From Tritrichomonas musculus (Eukaryota; Parabasalia; Tritrichomonadida; Tritrichomonadidae): 64,000 bases of DNA. Where the stretch lies: NCBI GenBank assembly GCA_039105265.1, contig JAPFFF010000012.1, positions 2,542,001 to 2,606,000 on the forward strand, given 5' to 3'. This document shows, one piece after another, positions 37,846 through 47,979 of this stretch. The notes beneath the pieces were generated by a model. The model was not told the origin of the DNA and did no database searches. It saw nothing but the letters and a program-made list of their open reading frames with translations. Numbering within the stretch: position 1 is the first letter of the stretch; each line of letters starts with the position of its first letter. A program made the translations under genes and the position numbers.

Positions 37846-38871
37846 TTATAAATTTTTCTTTTCTTTAATTGATTTCTGATTCATAGCAACAACTGCAATT
37901 GTTGTTGAAATATGATCTTCAAGACTTTTCTTAAAGTCAATTTGCCTAGTTTTCAAAGAAAATTTTGGTGTGATTTTTTCACCAATAACACATTCAACTG
38001 GATATGTAAAAATATCACCTCCTTTTTTGAAAACAACCTTTACAATGGATTCAATATCATTTAAAATGATACCATGCGAAATTTGCCAATAGTTTTTAAT
38101 TTCATCAATTTCTTTTGAAGTGATTGCTTGATCATCTTTTTTCAGTGTATTGCTTGTGAATCCTTTTTGATCATCATTTCCTACCTTGATTATACTAATA
38201 ACAAAACCATTTGTAAACTTTGGAAGAACTTGACAAGGTATATAATCAAGATCAATAAAACCTTTCTCTTTGAAAATTTTTAGTTGATGCTTATCTGAAA
38301 GAGTAAAAATTGGAATTTGTTCGTATGAGATATTACCTGATAAATTAATCGTCATTATATTTCTAGTATAGTTAGATTTTTGAATAGCTCTTGATGCAAG
38401 TTGTAATGAAGGTGTTGAACTTATTTTAAAATCAGATATCATAATACCTTTCTGACTATAAAGAATAATTGATGGCCAATTATTGAGATGCCACCATCCT
38501 AATTGTTCAAGAACTCTAACAATTAAAGCTTCATAAGCTGCTTTAACCGCATATTGATCAAATACAAACTCATATTCCTTAATAGAATATGTAATAAAAG
38601 AGCGGAATTGAGATATTGCTGACTCACATAAAGTTTTAGCATATGGTAAAGGCAAATTATAAAAAGTAACAAGTAATGAATTAAATTCTGTTAGAATAAC
38701 TGAGACAAGGACAAATTGGTTAAGTTGATTTAATATTCGATGAAAAGCTGTAGATGCTTTTTTTAAAGGAATACAATACCCAGAGTTTGGTGACTCTTTA
38801 GGTAATAAATGAAATGTAACTCCATTATGAGGTGGCTCTTCGATGTTGAAGGTGAAAGAGAGATTTCGCAT
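37846..38871 (-). CDS. C18orf63 (DUF4708)-like conserved protein
   Basis: 341 aa from the first ATG at 38871. The C-terminal half carries DYIPCQVLPKFTNGFVISII, then IDEIKNYWQISHGIILND and VKVVFKKGGDIFTYPVECVI, which fit 'YVLP.MK.G.I..I ... W...YGY.LP ... VYFK..G.RLFTYP..CI' of the DUF4708/C18orf63 family. The family function is not established in animals. The N-terminal half is helical with ASTAFHRILNQLNQFVLVSV. No TM segment. It is head-to-head with the next gene, with only 60 bases between the ATGs, so the two share a promoter. The motif match is from memory; a profile search would settle it. Confidence 0.72.
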   Translation of the reverse strand: MRNLSFTFNIEEPPHNGVTFHLLPKESPNSGYCIPLKKASTAFHRILNQLNQFVLVSVILTEFNSLLVTFYNLPLPYAKTLCESAISQFRSFITYSIKEYEFVFDQYAVKAAYEALIVRVLEQLGWWHLNNWPSIILYSQKGIMISDFKISSTPSLQLASRAIQKSNYTRNIMTINLSGNISYEQIPIFTLSDKHQLKIFKEKGFIDLDYIPCQVLPKFTNGFVISIIKVGNDDQKGFTSNTLKKDDQAITSKEIDEIKNYWQISHGIILNDIESIVKVVFKKGGDIFTYPVECVIGEKITPKFSLKTRQIDFKKSLEDHISTTIAVVAMNQKSIKEKKNL

Positions 38872-38931
38872 CAAAATGATTAGAGCATCAAAAATCTTTA
38901 TTGGACAAATATAAATTGAATTCTTTTTTAT

Positions 38932-40167
38932 ATGAAGTTAACCAAAATCATCATATTCTCATGGTTTGTTTTATTAACATATTCAATTTTTCGTCTTATT
39001 ATAAATAGGACAAAACAACTTACTATTTTTTCATCAAAACCATCTGTTTTCTGGGCTGTTCAGCCTAATTACATTATTCCGTTGTCATCTGAAAATCTCA
39101 ATAGAATACCGCCATCGATGAATTATAGTTCGCAGAGCAAAGAATGGTATACAAATGGAAATCTTGATCCATACGAAATTTATAATCCATATATGAAAAG
39201 TTGCTTATTATGCCATTTTACAGTTCGAAATAAAGATCAAAATTCATCTACTCGCGATGCAATATTTTCATTTATGTTTTCAGATATTGCTGGTCTTCTT
39301 CCGTTTACAAGATCTCTAAGAACAACGGGAAGCCAATGCAGAGTTTTTATTTTTTCTGATGAAAAATCAATGCTTAAAATTACACAAGATGAATTAATGG
39401 TTCTAGATCGATGCTCAATTACTTTAGTTAAAACAGGTTATTCATTCTCAAAAATGAATTGGGCTGAAATCATTTTATTACGATATCCATTTTTTTATGA
39501 TTTTCTCTTTTATAGACGCCATTTAATTGACCGAGTCATCATAGTTGATCTTTACGATACAGTATTTCAAGGGGATCCATTTACTAGTAATTTTAAAAGC
39601 GAGTATTTTTATTTTGCAGAAGAAAATACAGCTATAGAAAATTGTTGGATCAATGCATTATGGCTTCAAAAAGCTGCTCCTGATAGTTACGAAGAAATCA
39701 AAGGAAACAAAGTTTTAAATGCAGGATTATTTCTTGGAGGAACTCTTCCAGTTCTTCAATTTCTTGATATTTATTTGAAATTTTACGAAAAAAAGAGAAT
39801 GAATATGACCGCACCAGATCAAGGTTATTTCAATTATGTAGCTTATACAATTATTCTGAAAAACGATCGCTTCAAAGCAAAAATATTAACTAGTAATGAT
39901 GGAATCATAGTTTTGAGTTATTTTCAAGAGAAAGAAACTAAGTTTGTTTTAGGAAGCTTTAAACCAAAAGATGCAGACGTTTATCCACGAATAATTCACC
40001 AATATGATACAAGAAGCGAATTTAGAGTTTCGGTTCTTTTTGCTTGTCCAAAAGGAAAACTCAATACATCAACTTATATTCGTGGACTTGACCAACTTCC
40101 TGATGAAGAGCAACAATACTCGACAAAGAAAAATGGAGGCCAATCAATAGAAATAGATAATTTTTAA
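38932..40167 (+). CDS. Type II membrane glycosyltransferase, GT-A-like with DxYDTVFQxDPF motif
   Basis: 411 aa. A signal anchor is at residues ~5-25 (IIIFSWFVLLTYSIFRLII), followed by a lumenal domain. IIVDLYDTVFQGDPF (D206/D209) resembles the 'vD.RD.vFQ.DPF' metal/donor block of GT-A nucleotide-diphospho-sugar transferases in algae, plants and protists. Later NAGLFLGG and DQGYFNYV are the usual next blocks of that family. N-glycosylation sites are present. The acceptor is unknown. It is divergently paired with the C18orf63-like gene through a 60-base shared upstream region. Confidence 0.78.
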   Translation: MKLTKIIIFSWFVLLTYSIFRLIINRTKQLTIFSSKPSVFWAVQPNYIIPLSSENLNRIPPSMNYSSQSKEWYTNGNLDPYEIYNPYMKSCLLCHFTVRNKDQNSSTRDAIFSFMFSDIAGLLPFTRSLRTTGSQCRVFIFSDEKSMLKITQDELMVLDRCSITLVKTGYSFSKMNWAEIILLRYPFFYDFLFYRRHLIDRVIIVDLYDTVFQGDPFTSNFKSEYFYFAEENTAIENCWINALWLQKAAPDSYEEIKGNKVLNAGLFLGGTLPVLQFLDIYLKFYEKKRMNMTAPDQGYFNYVAYTIILKNDRFKAKILTSNDGIIVLSYFQEKETKFVLGSFKPKDADVYPRIIHQYDTRSEFRVSVLFACPKGKLNTSTYIRGLDQLPDEEQQYSTKKNGGQSIEIDNF

Positions 40168-40562
40168 TAATTATTTGTTTGTAATTATAGATATAAATAT
40201 TATATAAATATAGAATTTCATCTTATTTTGTATTTAGATAAATTTAGCACGCAATCAAACGCGTATTTTCCCAATTCATACATATATTATATATATATAT
40301 AATAAAGTTGTAAATGAATCATTTAAATTGATGAATTTTTTAAGAGACATTCGCAAAGATAGGCTTTATGATTTGAAATATATATGTAATCAATAAATTA
40401 AGAAAAAGCTAATCATGAAGTCTTTAAAAGGTTGTGATTTTAAAAAAAATATTATTTTTAAGGCTAAAGTGAATAATAATATAATTAAAACAATAATTAA
40501 AATATATAAAAATACAGCTTTTACAATGCGCTTCTATAACATGATTATAATAATTATTATAA
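40168..40562. other. AT-rich intergenic region between convergent genes
   Basis: 395 bases. A (TA)n run lies at ~40288-40305, and AATTATTATAATTA-rich sequence abuts the NXT 3' end. A 63-codon frame here is Ile/Lys/Asn low complexity and is not accepted as a gene. Confidence 0.5.
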
Positions 40563-40943
40563 TTAAACGTTTTGAAAGGTATGATATCGAATTATTCCTT
40601 TTTTAACATTTGGATCTGATTGTATATAAAAAGTTGAATGAAAATCGCGTATTATATTGCCAGGAGCCTCAGACGTTCCAAAAACAACAAGCATTGTCCA
40701 AAGAGAAGTATTTGGAACAGTCTGCACCTCAAATCCACTGACTTGGAATGATATGTTTTGAAGTTGCCCGAAAAAATTTCTGATTTCATCGATACCATTC
40801 AGATTTGTGCCATTCCATGTTAAAACAGAATTGTTTCCATAAAATTGTAAGACTTCATTGGGGGATTTCATAAAAAGTGGAAAATAATTAAGTACAATTG
40901 TCTGTCCTATACCAAGTGATTCAGGAGATAAAGGATCACTCAT
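40563..40943 (-). CDS. NTF2-like protein, NXT1/p15-type mRNA export cofactor
   Basis: 126 aa, matching the size of NTF2 and NXT1. Two helices (IGQTIVLNYFPLFMKSPNEV) precede the beta-sheet core with LTWNGTNLNGIDEIRNFFGQ. This matches NXT1 '[20 protein letters not shown]' better than NTF2 'F.G...I'. FQVSGFEVQTVP and IRDFHSTFYIQ continue the fold. NXT1 pairs with TAP/NXF1 to export mRNA, while NTF2 carries Ran-GDP; the WNG block favours NXT1. It is head-to-head with the GT47 gene, 60 bases between ATGs. Confidence 0.85.
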   Translation of the reverse strand: MSDPLSPESLGIGQTIVLNYFPLFMKSPNEVLQFYGNNSVLTWNGTNLNGIDEIRNFFGQLQNISFQVSGFEVQTVPNTSLWTMLVVFGTSEAPGNIIRDFHSTFYIQSDPNVKKGIIRYHTFQNV

Positions 40944-41003
40944 TTATATTTTAATTTTATATATATAGATTTGTAAACTATTCAATTATCTTTTCCACAT
41001 TAG

Positions 41004-42389
41004 ATGACTGAAGGAAAACCAGATGAGAAAATAATTTTCGCAAAGACAACATCTCAAAAAAATGATAAGGGGACTCAACCAAAACTAACAAGAAATAAAA
41101 TGAACCCATTGTTATTATTAAATTGTATTCCGATCATACTTTTTTTATCTTCTTTGCCAACTTATCTTACAAAACTTCAGTCAAAAAGTATAAATCAGGT
41201 TAATAGTACATCACATGCGCTAACAAAGCATTATTATTTTTTTGAAAATCAAATGGCACCGCTCAAAATTTATGTATATAATAAATCGGAACCTGATCAG
41301 CATGAGCATATTGTCCAAATGTTTGGTTCAAATCCACCCCGAAGTGATCGATTCTCAAGACAAGCAGAAGAGATCATATTTTGTCGAACTCTCCAAAATT
41401 CCCAGAATTCATTCCTTCTAGAAAAAGATCCTGAAAAGGCTGATCTTTTCTATGGACCTTTCTGTTTTTCAATTTCAGCAATGATGATTCGAAGTTCTAA
41501 TAAACGTGATTTTTATCAATACTACCTACCATTACTTAGATCAATGGGCCCATATTTTGATCGATACGATGGACTTGATCATGTTATGGTTCAAATGTCA
41601 CCTGCATATCATATCCGAGCACCTATTAGCTCAAACAATGTCAGAAATCTCGCATTTATGGCTACAATGAGTGATATTCCATATGGACTTCCTGACCGAG
41701 AATTATGGCATTTTACAGAATTTTTCCATGGATCAAACGCTCCTTTATATGTTGATGATGTTGAAAATGATACTATTGCGATTGATGCAAGTTCAAATCC
41801 ATATAAAAGAACAAATTTCCTTTTTTTCCAGGGTGTTCTAAATTTGTTTTGGAATTCACATGGATCAACTATTCGTCATTCTTTAGCAGCTCAAATGTCT
41901 GATATACCAGGTACATTTTCCCTCTATATACAAGCAGGTGATAGTTCTGCAGAAGCCCTTGAAGCAAATATGTACGAAACTATGAGAAAGAGTCAAATTT
42001 GTTTACAAGCTGTTCAAGATTCACCAACATACAGATCAATGACTGATTCTTTTTTGAGCTATTGTGTTCCACTCGTTTTTTCTGACCAAGCCTTCTTTCC
42101 ATTTGAAGATGTTTTTATAGATTACAAACAAATTGTTATTCAGGTGCCAATGGAATCAACAGACTTGTTAAAATCTACAATTAACAAAGCAAACTATAGG
42201 AAAATTAAACAGGCCAGAATTTTAATGAGAGAAGTCGGTCATTTATGGGAAGACAGTAAACAATATACTATTGAAAAAAGATCTTCATTTTGGGCCTGGA
42301 TGTGGATGCAATTCTTCCAAAATTCAATTATTGTAGCATCAAAAAGAAGATATCCTAATCTTTTAGGTGAGCCTACTTTTGAAGAATAA
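41004..42389 (+). CDS. Exostosin-family glycosyltransferase (GT47)
   Basis: 461 aa. A basic N-terminal tail precedes one TM anchor (LLLLNCIPIILFLSSLPTYL, ~34-53), then a lumenal domain. The N-terminal GT-B half starts PLKIYVYNKSE and includes the F.R...E.IF block (DRFSRQAEEIIFCRTLQ) and the ADLFYGPF motif; the C-terminal half carries MRKSQICLQAVQDSPTYRSM and the exostosin signature SYCVPLVFSDQAFFPFEDV. The Met at ~32 is an alternative start with the anchor nearer the N-terminus. GT47 enzymes build heparan-type or xyloglucan-type chains in animals and plants; in trichomonads the product is probably a surface or secreted glycan, by inference. Confidence 0.88.
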   Translation: MTEGKPDEKIIFAKTTSQKNDKGTQPKLTRNKMNPLLLLNCIPIILFLSSLPTYLTKLQSKSINQVNSTSHALTKHYYFFENQMAPLKIYVYNKSEPDQHEHIVQMFGSNPPRSDRFSRQAEEIIFCRTLQNSQNSFLLEKDPEKADLFYGPFCFSISAMMIRSSNKRDFYQYYLPLLRSMGPYFDRYDGLDHVMVQMSPAYHIRAPISSNNVRNLAFMATMSDIPYGLPDRELWHFTEFFHGSNAPLYVDDVENDTIAIDASSNPYKRTNFLFFQGVLNLFWNSHGSTIRHSLAAQMSDIPGTFSLYIQAGDSSAEALEANMYETMRKSQICLQAVQDSPTYRSMTDSFLSYCVPLVFSDQAFFPFEDVFIDYKQIVIQVPMESTDLLKSTINKANYRKIKQARILMREVGHLWEDSKQYTIEKRSSFWAWMWMQFFQNSIIVASKRRYPNLLGEPTFEE

Positions 42390-42691
42390 TTTAATGTAAT
42401 TATATTTTTATAATAAATAATTGTATGTTTTTATATATTTATCTCTTATTTTAATTAATATTCATGCATTGATATATTATCACTCTATATTTACTCCTTT
42501 ATTAAATAATTCAATAGAAAACGAATATTTTTGTAGATGGTAAATAATTAGTGCATCATCATATTTATATGTTTAAACATACTTTTATTGTTTTTATCAG
42601 CATTGTTAGATAAAAATTGATATTTATAGTCTGATATTAAACATTAAAAATAATTTGGGATTTTCAATAACATTTATAAAAATAAAAATAA
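42390..42691. other. AT-rich intergenic region between convergent genes
   Basis: 302 bases downstream of both genes. No feature seen beyond A/T runs. Confidence 0.5.
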
Positions 42692-43396
42692 TTATTGTTC
42701 AAGGACCTGAGCTTCAAGCTGAGCAATCCTTTCTTTCCATGCAATTTGCTTTTTCTTTGCAGACTCTTTAATTGATTTAGATTTTTCACGCAATTCTTGC
42801 ATTGAATTATTAACAGCTTCAATTTGTGAGTTTAAATCTTCTAAATCTTGTTGAAGCTTATTTATTTCTTCTTTTTGCTCTTTATAAGTTTCTTTGAGTT
42901 TTTGATTTTGTTTACGTTGATTTTCTACATTTAATTCGACTTCTTTAGCGCGTTTAGCAAGTTCATTAATACGAGGGGTTTCGACGTTTGAAGGTTGATC
43001 ATCGTTTTCAGGTTCTATATCACCGATATATTTGAGTGCTTCTTTAGTATAAGGATTATCTGGTTCTGATTCAAGAATTTGTTTTAAAATTAATAATTTT
43101 TCTCTTTGTTCAGATGCTGCTTTGGATAACGATTTTGAAAAAGTTGCTTTCAAACTCTCGCTTCGACGACGTTCAGCATTCAACTCTTCTGATAAACGGC
43201 TTTGTTCACGTTGTAATGATGAGATAGTTTCAATTGAATCTTCGGTGTTTTGAACCTGTATAGTAGAATTTTGAGTAGCATTTTCATCATTATTTTGTGA
43301 TGCACTGAGATATTTGTCGAGCGATGTTAATGCAACACCACGAGGTGTTCCTATTGAAAGAAAAGGTTTGTCGCTTCGAACAGTACTATTATGCAT
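42692..43396 (-). CDS. Small coiled-coil protein, 234 aa
   Basis: A short head (MHNSTVRSDKPFLSIGTPRG) is followed by coiled coil at residues ~58-110 and a second, longer one at ~145-232, with an acidic Pro-containing hinge between (EPENDDQPSNVETP). Lys/Glu heptads are regular. The head resembles the N-termini of cytoskeletal adaptor proteins but carries no identifiable motif. No TM segment. It could be a spindle, basal-body or tethering component; not recognised. Confidence 0.85.
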   Translation of the reverse strand: MHNSTVRSDKPFLSIGTPRGVALTSLDKYLSASQNNDENATQNSTIQVQNTEDSIETISSLQREQSRLSEELNAERRRSESLKATFSKSLSKAASEQREKLLILKQILESEPDNPYTKEALKYIGDIEPENDDQPSNVETPRINELAKRAKEVELNVENQRKQNQKLKETYKEQKEEINKLQQDLEDLNSQIEAVNNSMQELREKSKSIKESAKKKQIAWKERIAQLEAQVLEQ

Positions 43397-44126
43397 TATA
43401 TATTTTCAACTTTTTCAATAGGATAAAAAAAACTTTTTTATTCAAGAAATTTAAAATAAAAATGTATAAATAGTATATAGATCACTATATATTTATGTCA
43501 TTTGTCCCAAAATAATCATAAAAATGCTACCTAAAATAATTATTTTTATCAAATGAGAAACAATTTTTTTATTATTTTGCTATTAGCATGTAAATATAAA
43601 AAAAAGTGATGATAATAATATATTAATAATCATTCGGAGAGAAATTATGATTTTGAAAAAAAAGCGAATTTTTCCTATCTCTAAATGAAGCTTGAAATTG
43701 TGTCATATTATACTTTTTGATTGAAACATATGTATTTTTTATATATTCTGCATTTTTGCAATCCAGGTTGACTCTTTTATACAAAAGAACAGAAATGTGA
43801 TTAAAATTTTTTTGTTAATTTTCAATTGATATTTTCATAGGTTAAACGTTTTATTCAACTAAAAAATGTAACGAATACATTTTAATAAAAAAAGTTGGTG
43901 AAAAAACTGATTTTAACATTGAATTTTTAATTGGTATTGAATGTTTTTTGATATGGAGAAAATCCACCTCTGTTTTTTGCCCATTATTGTATTAAAAGGA
44001 GTCCATATCTTGTTTTTTATACAAATTAAACTCTTATTCAATTTAATAATTATAACCTATTTTATATTCAAAAAAATAATTAGGGTGTAAAAAGTCTTTT
44101 TAATTTAAACTATTCAAAAAATCAAA
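43397..44126. other. AT-rich divergent intergenic region
   Basis: 730 bases between divergent genes. AACTTTTTCAATAG is immediately upstream of the coiled-coil gene (~43407), and TACTTTTTGATTG lies at ~43712. The sequence TTTTTTGCCCATTATT at ~43975 recurs as TTTCTGCCCATTATT near 32869. No gene seen. Confidence 0.5.
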
Positions 44127-46862
44127 ATGAATCGCGGCGAGAATAATACTCAAACGCTCAGTACCACATCTAATTCTCGCTCTTCAAGAACGAAAGCTTC
44201 GAATGTCGATCAAAAATCTTCGTCAGCACATTTGGTGAGGCTTTTAGTTTCTTCGGATTTTTCAAATTTGCCATCTGCCTCATGCCATGATTCAATCAAA
44301 TCTTTTTTGCATCTTCAAAAGCTTTTAATTACCTTATCATCTGTTACAGCTCTGGACGATTTTTATCAGCAAGTTGAAAATGGAATATCTTCAATCTTTC
44401 AGGCATCTAAAGCTTTTTTATGGATTCCTTTTCCTTCTCAGCAATTACTTGTTCGACCAACTAATTATCAAACAAAGTCGATTCCCCAGAAATACAAAAG
44501 TTCAGTGGATGGATCAACTTGTTCTGTGATCTTGAAAGAAAACGGAGAATGTCTTGGAATTTTAGATGTTGAATGCAACTCAGATATACCAGAAAGTGAT
44601 TTCATATTAATTAGCTACTTTGCTAAAAACGCTGCAATTTTACTCCGAAAATTAAATGATACTCCTTCAAATGTACAAAATGTATTTTTAAAAGCATTAA
44701 ATGTTATTACTGCTCGAAATTCTGATCAATTGAAAAATCAATGTGACTCACTCAAGTCTTTATTGAAATGCGATTATCTTGAACCTTTTTTAGTTAATGA
44801 TGATTCGATGACACCATTATTCGAAAAAAATAATAGCAAAAATAAGAACGAATACAAATCATATCGCGAAAAAGTTTTAAATGGTGAATTATTTATTTCA
44901 AACGAGATGATCATCTGTCCTCTCATGAATTCAAAGCGCAAAGTATCCTTTTCACTTGTTGCAAAAAAGAAGCATGACAATTTTCCATTTAATTATCAAG
45001 ATCAACTAATAATGTCTATATTTTCGCCAATTATTCAATTTTCAATTCAAAATTTAACTTCTCTTGATAAGAAAAGAAAATATATTAATGTTCTTAATAA
45101 CATATTGTCGTTATCAGATACAATTGAACAAATGACTGACTCCCCAGATTGCCAAAAGCCTATTGGTGATCTTGTTAATACAGCATGTGATGTTTTTAAT
45201 GTTGAATATGGAGCCCTATTTTTATTAGAAAAGGAATATTCAAAATTAAACTGCTGTATAACTGTTGGATTTTCTGAAAGAATTATTGCAAATCCAACTG
45301 ACAAACCATTTTCTGAATGCATTTCAGAGAGATCGCCTGTTTTGAATGGTACAGAATTGAATTTCGGCTCTATAACTGCGAAAACATACATGGCTCTTCC
45401 AATATTCTCTAGAAAAGAAGAAATCAAAGGAATTCTTCTTCTTATGAACAAAAGTAGTGGTACCTTTTCTAGTAGTGATGTTAAAATCGGTAAACTATTC
45501 TCATCACTTTGTGGTTGCGCCTTTTCTGTGTCAAAGACAGAAGTTCTTAAGTTGTTTAACAGATTGATCAAAGACGAATTCAAAAGTGAGCAATTTCTTG
45601 ATGCCGCAGAGAAAATTTCAGGTATAAAAACAATACAAATTGTTCGCGTTCAAACTGATTATCCCATCAACTATACAAATCCATGTGAATACATAAACTT
45701 TTCAAATAGCGATGACAATCAAATTTCGCAAAAAGATAATAATAAGAACTCAACATTTTCTCATTTTCAGAAGAAGTTCTGCAATTACTTCTCCAATCTT
45801 ACATCTATTCGTGCTGAAAATAATGCATTAAAGAGAATGACTTCCTACGAATTCATCATTCGAGAATACATGACCAGTGAAGAAGAATCATTTGAAGGAG
45901 TTCCTGCAAAATTAAAAGTAAATTCAGGCGAACGAACACGATACAGCGATTTGAATTTATATACAGCTGATCTTGATGATCTTCACCAATTCAAGCTTCT
46001 TTTCTTTATTTTTAATGAAATGAAGTTATTCACAGAGTTCCACATTACAGCCCATCAATTATTTAGTTTTCTCTTCACTGTTCGTTCTAAGTATCAAGAT
46101 AATCCATATCATAACTGGTTCCACGCACTCGATGTTCTTCAATTTAATTTTGTTATCAGTCGACTTTCAGAGTTGCATAAAAAGTTACATCCGATAGAGC
46201 AGCTAGCTCTATATCTCTCGTTGATATCACACGATATTGGCCATGTCGGATTTTCTAACAACTTTTTGAAGCAATCCAAGATGCCACTTTCAATGCTTTA
46301 TGATCGCTCTATTCTAGAAACATTCCATCTTTCTAATATGATTCAAATCATGACAATGCCTGGCCACAACTTAATCGAGTCAGCTTCACAAGAAGATATC
46401 ATGATGTTTTGGGAGACATCAATACATATCATCTTAATGACTGATATGGAAAGGCACAAAGAATTCATGAACACTTGGCAAAGTACAATAGAAAGAGGAC
46501 TTGATTGGAGCAATAAAGAAGACAGAATAACCGTTCTTTCAATGTTTATGAAATTATCAGATATTTCCAACTGCGCCAGACCTTTCAAAATTGCTGAGGA
46601 ATGGGCAAAGAAGATTCTTGATGAAAACTTCAATCAAGGTGATAAAGAAATTCAGCTGGGATTCGGATATTCTGCTCCTTTGACAAATAGGCATGAACAA
46701 ACATTGCCTAAGTCGCAAATCGGATTTTACTCTTTTATATGTATTCCTGCTTTCCAAAAGTTGGTTGAATATTTCCCGAAGTTACAGATCCTTATGGATA
46801 ACATTAATAGTAACTTGAATAAGTGGAAACAATTGGACGAAAATAATAAAAACAGTGTGTAA
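44127..46862 (+). CDS. GAF-domain cyclic nucleotide phosphodiesterase (class I PDE)
   Basis: 911 aa. Ser/Thr-rich head, then two GAF-like regions (about residues 60-190, with SVILKENGECLGILDVE, and 330-470, with YMALPIFSRKEEIKGILLLM). The C-terminal PDEase_I domain (~620-905) has YHNWFHALDV, the HD metal pair SHDIGHVG (H702, D703, H706), ILMTDMERH, MKLSDISNCARP and the nucleotide-binding Gln/Phe in KSQIGFYSFI. All class I metal and purine-clamp residues are present, so it should hydrolyse cAMP and/or cGMP. GAF domains usually bind cyclic nucleotide and regulate. No TM segment, so it is cytosolic. The specificity cannot be told by eye. Confidence 0.93.
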   Translation: MNRGENNTQTLSTTSNSRSSRTKASNVDQKSSSAHLVRLLVSSDFSNLPSASCHDSIKSFLHLQKLLITLSSVTALDDFYQQVENGISSIFQASKAFLWIPFPSQQLLVRPTNYQTKSIPQKYKSSVDGSTCSVILKENGECLGILDVECNSDIPESDFILISYFAKNAAILLRKLNDTPSNVQNVFLKALNVITARNSDQLKNQCDSLKSLLKCDYLEPFLVNDDSMTPLFEKNNSKNKNEYKSYREKVLNGELFISNEMIICPLMNSKRKVSFSLVAKKKHDNFPFNYQDQLIMSIFSPIIQFSIQNLTSLDKKRKYINVLNNILSLSDTIEQMTDSPDCQKPIGDLVNTACDVFNVEYGALFLLEKEYSKLNCCITVGFSERIIANPTDKPFSECISERSPVLNGTELNFGSITAKTYMALPIFSRKEEIKGILLLMNKSSGTFSSSDVKIGKLFSSLCGCAFSVSKTEVLKLFNRLIKDEFKSEQFLDAAEKISGIKTIQIVRVQTDYPINYTNPCEYINFSNSDDNQISQKDNNKNSTFSHFQKKFCNYFSNLTSIRAENNALKRMTSYEFIIREYMTSEEESFEGVPAKLKVNSGERTRYSDLNLYTADLDDLHQFKLLFFIFNEMKLFTEFHITAHQLFSFLFTVRSKYQDNPYHNWFHALDVLQFNFVISRLSELHKKLHPIEQLALYLSLISHDIGHVGFSNNFLKQSKMPLSMLYDRSILETFHLSNMIQIMTMPGHNLIESASQEDIMMFWETSIHIILMTDMERHKEFMNTWQSTIERGLDWSNKEDRITVLSMFMKLSDISNCARPFKIAEEWAKKILDENFNQGDKEIQLGFGYSAPLTNRHEQTLPKSQIGFYSFICIPAFQKLVEYFPKLQILMDNINSNLNKWKQLDENNKNSV

Positions 46863-47117
46863 ATTTTTATTTTTTAAATAAAAGATTATGTACTTCACTT
46901 TGCATTTGGATGTTCATTAATTTTTCGATATGCATTCAAATATGTGATTCAAAAAAAGATAATGGAAAACAACTTAAAATTGTTTATCGAAAATTTGAAT
47001 ATTTTAAAATCATACTTTAAAATATTATCATAATATCATGCAGTATATCTCTTAATTCGGAGACTTAAAATTCTAGAAAAATTGCTTATTTGTTGAAGCA
47101 ATTTATTAAAACGTGAT

Positions 47118-47188
47118 TCGCTGGTAGTGTAATGGTATCATGTAGGATTGTCGTTCCTGTGACCCGGGTCCGATTCCCGGCCAGCGAG
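47118..47188 (+). tRNA. tRNA-Asp (anticodon GUC)
   Basis: Acceptor arms TCGCTGG (47118-47124) and CCAGCGA (47181-47187) pair fully, and the discriminator base is G. The D arm contains TAGTGTAATGGTA (A box), the anticodon arm AGGA-TTGTCGT-TCCT has GTC at positions 34-36, and the T arm CCGGG-TCCGATT-CCCGG is perfect (B box). No intron and no encoded CCA. Intact and presumably functional. Confidence 0.97.
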
Positions 47189-47197
47189 TTTTTTTTT
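47189..47197 (+). terminator. RNA polymerase III T-run terminator
   Basis: Nine T residues directly after the tRNA discriminator base. Confidence 0.85.
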
Positions 47198-47571
47198 CCC
47201 TAAAATATCGATAAAAATCATCCTATATATTAAAAATATATCTAAATATAAAATAACTGGAGAAAGAGATGGATGGACTACACATCTGAAAATGATAAAA
47301 AATAAAAATTTGTGCCTAAAAAAGGAAATAATTTTGAAAACATTAATATTTTTTATTTTTCGCTGTTCTAAATTATATTTAATATATAACAAATATGAAA
47401 AATTAGTTTAAACTAATCCATTATCATGATATCAACAAATGATTCAAAATGAAAAAATGTATATTTACTTGATTTAATTATTTTTCTCCCATTATTTTTA
47501 ATTAACATAAATTAAATTTCAAACCAGTTTTGGAAATATTTATTTTTGAAAAAATGTTTTTGCCAAAAATA

Positions 47572-47979
47572 GGGGAATCGTATTTTTTACGCCACTTTTT
47601 GAAAACTTTTAAACTTTTTGAATACTTTTTTTACATTTTTTATTCAATTTTTGCTAAATAATGCATAAATATTTAGTTCAAATGGCTTCCCGATTCATCC
47701 AGCAATTCAAGGAGCCTGATTCGGCTTCGCGCAGCCCTGTGGTGATCACTGGTGCGTATATTCCTGAAAAATTATGTAAAAATAAAAAAAAATTATATCA
47801 AAAAAAGCAAATAGTTATAATTTTAAGAGAAAATTTAAATTTACGATTTTTTTGGTTAATTTTCTTAACAGAGTAAGTTAAATTTCACCTTATGATGGCG
47901 GTTTTTTACTTTCCATGAATAGCTACTCATGGATAGAAAAACCATTCAAAAAGTGGCGTAGAAAAAAACGATTGTCCCC
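47572..47979. mobile_element. 408-bp TIR element with a 7-bp target duplication and a G/C-rich core
   Basis: The left end GGGGAATCGTATTTTTTACG and right end (reverse complement) GGGGACAATCGTTTTTTTCT are both followed by ACGCCACTTTTTGAA; arms are ~40 bp with a few indels. The flanks AAAAATA (47565-47571) and AAAAATA (47980-47986) are direct repeats. Inside, 47683-47755 is about 55% G/C against ~25% around it. Non-autonomous, possibly hAT-like or a foldback element carrying a captured fragment. Confidence 0.6.

Noticed and set aside
47138-47392. Minus-strand ORF across the tRNA
   Set aside because: It is a chance frame antisense to tRNA-Asp with low-complexity content.
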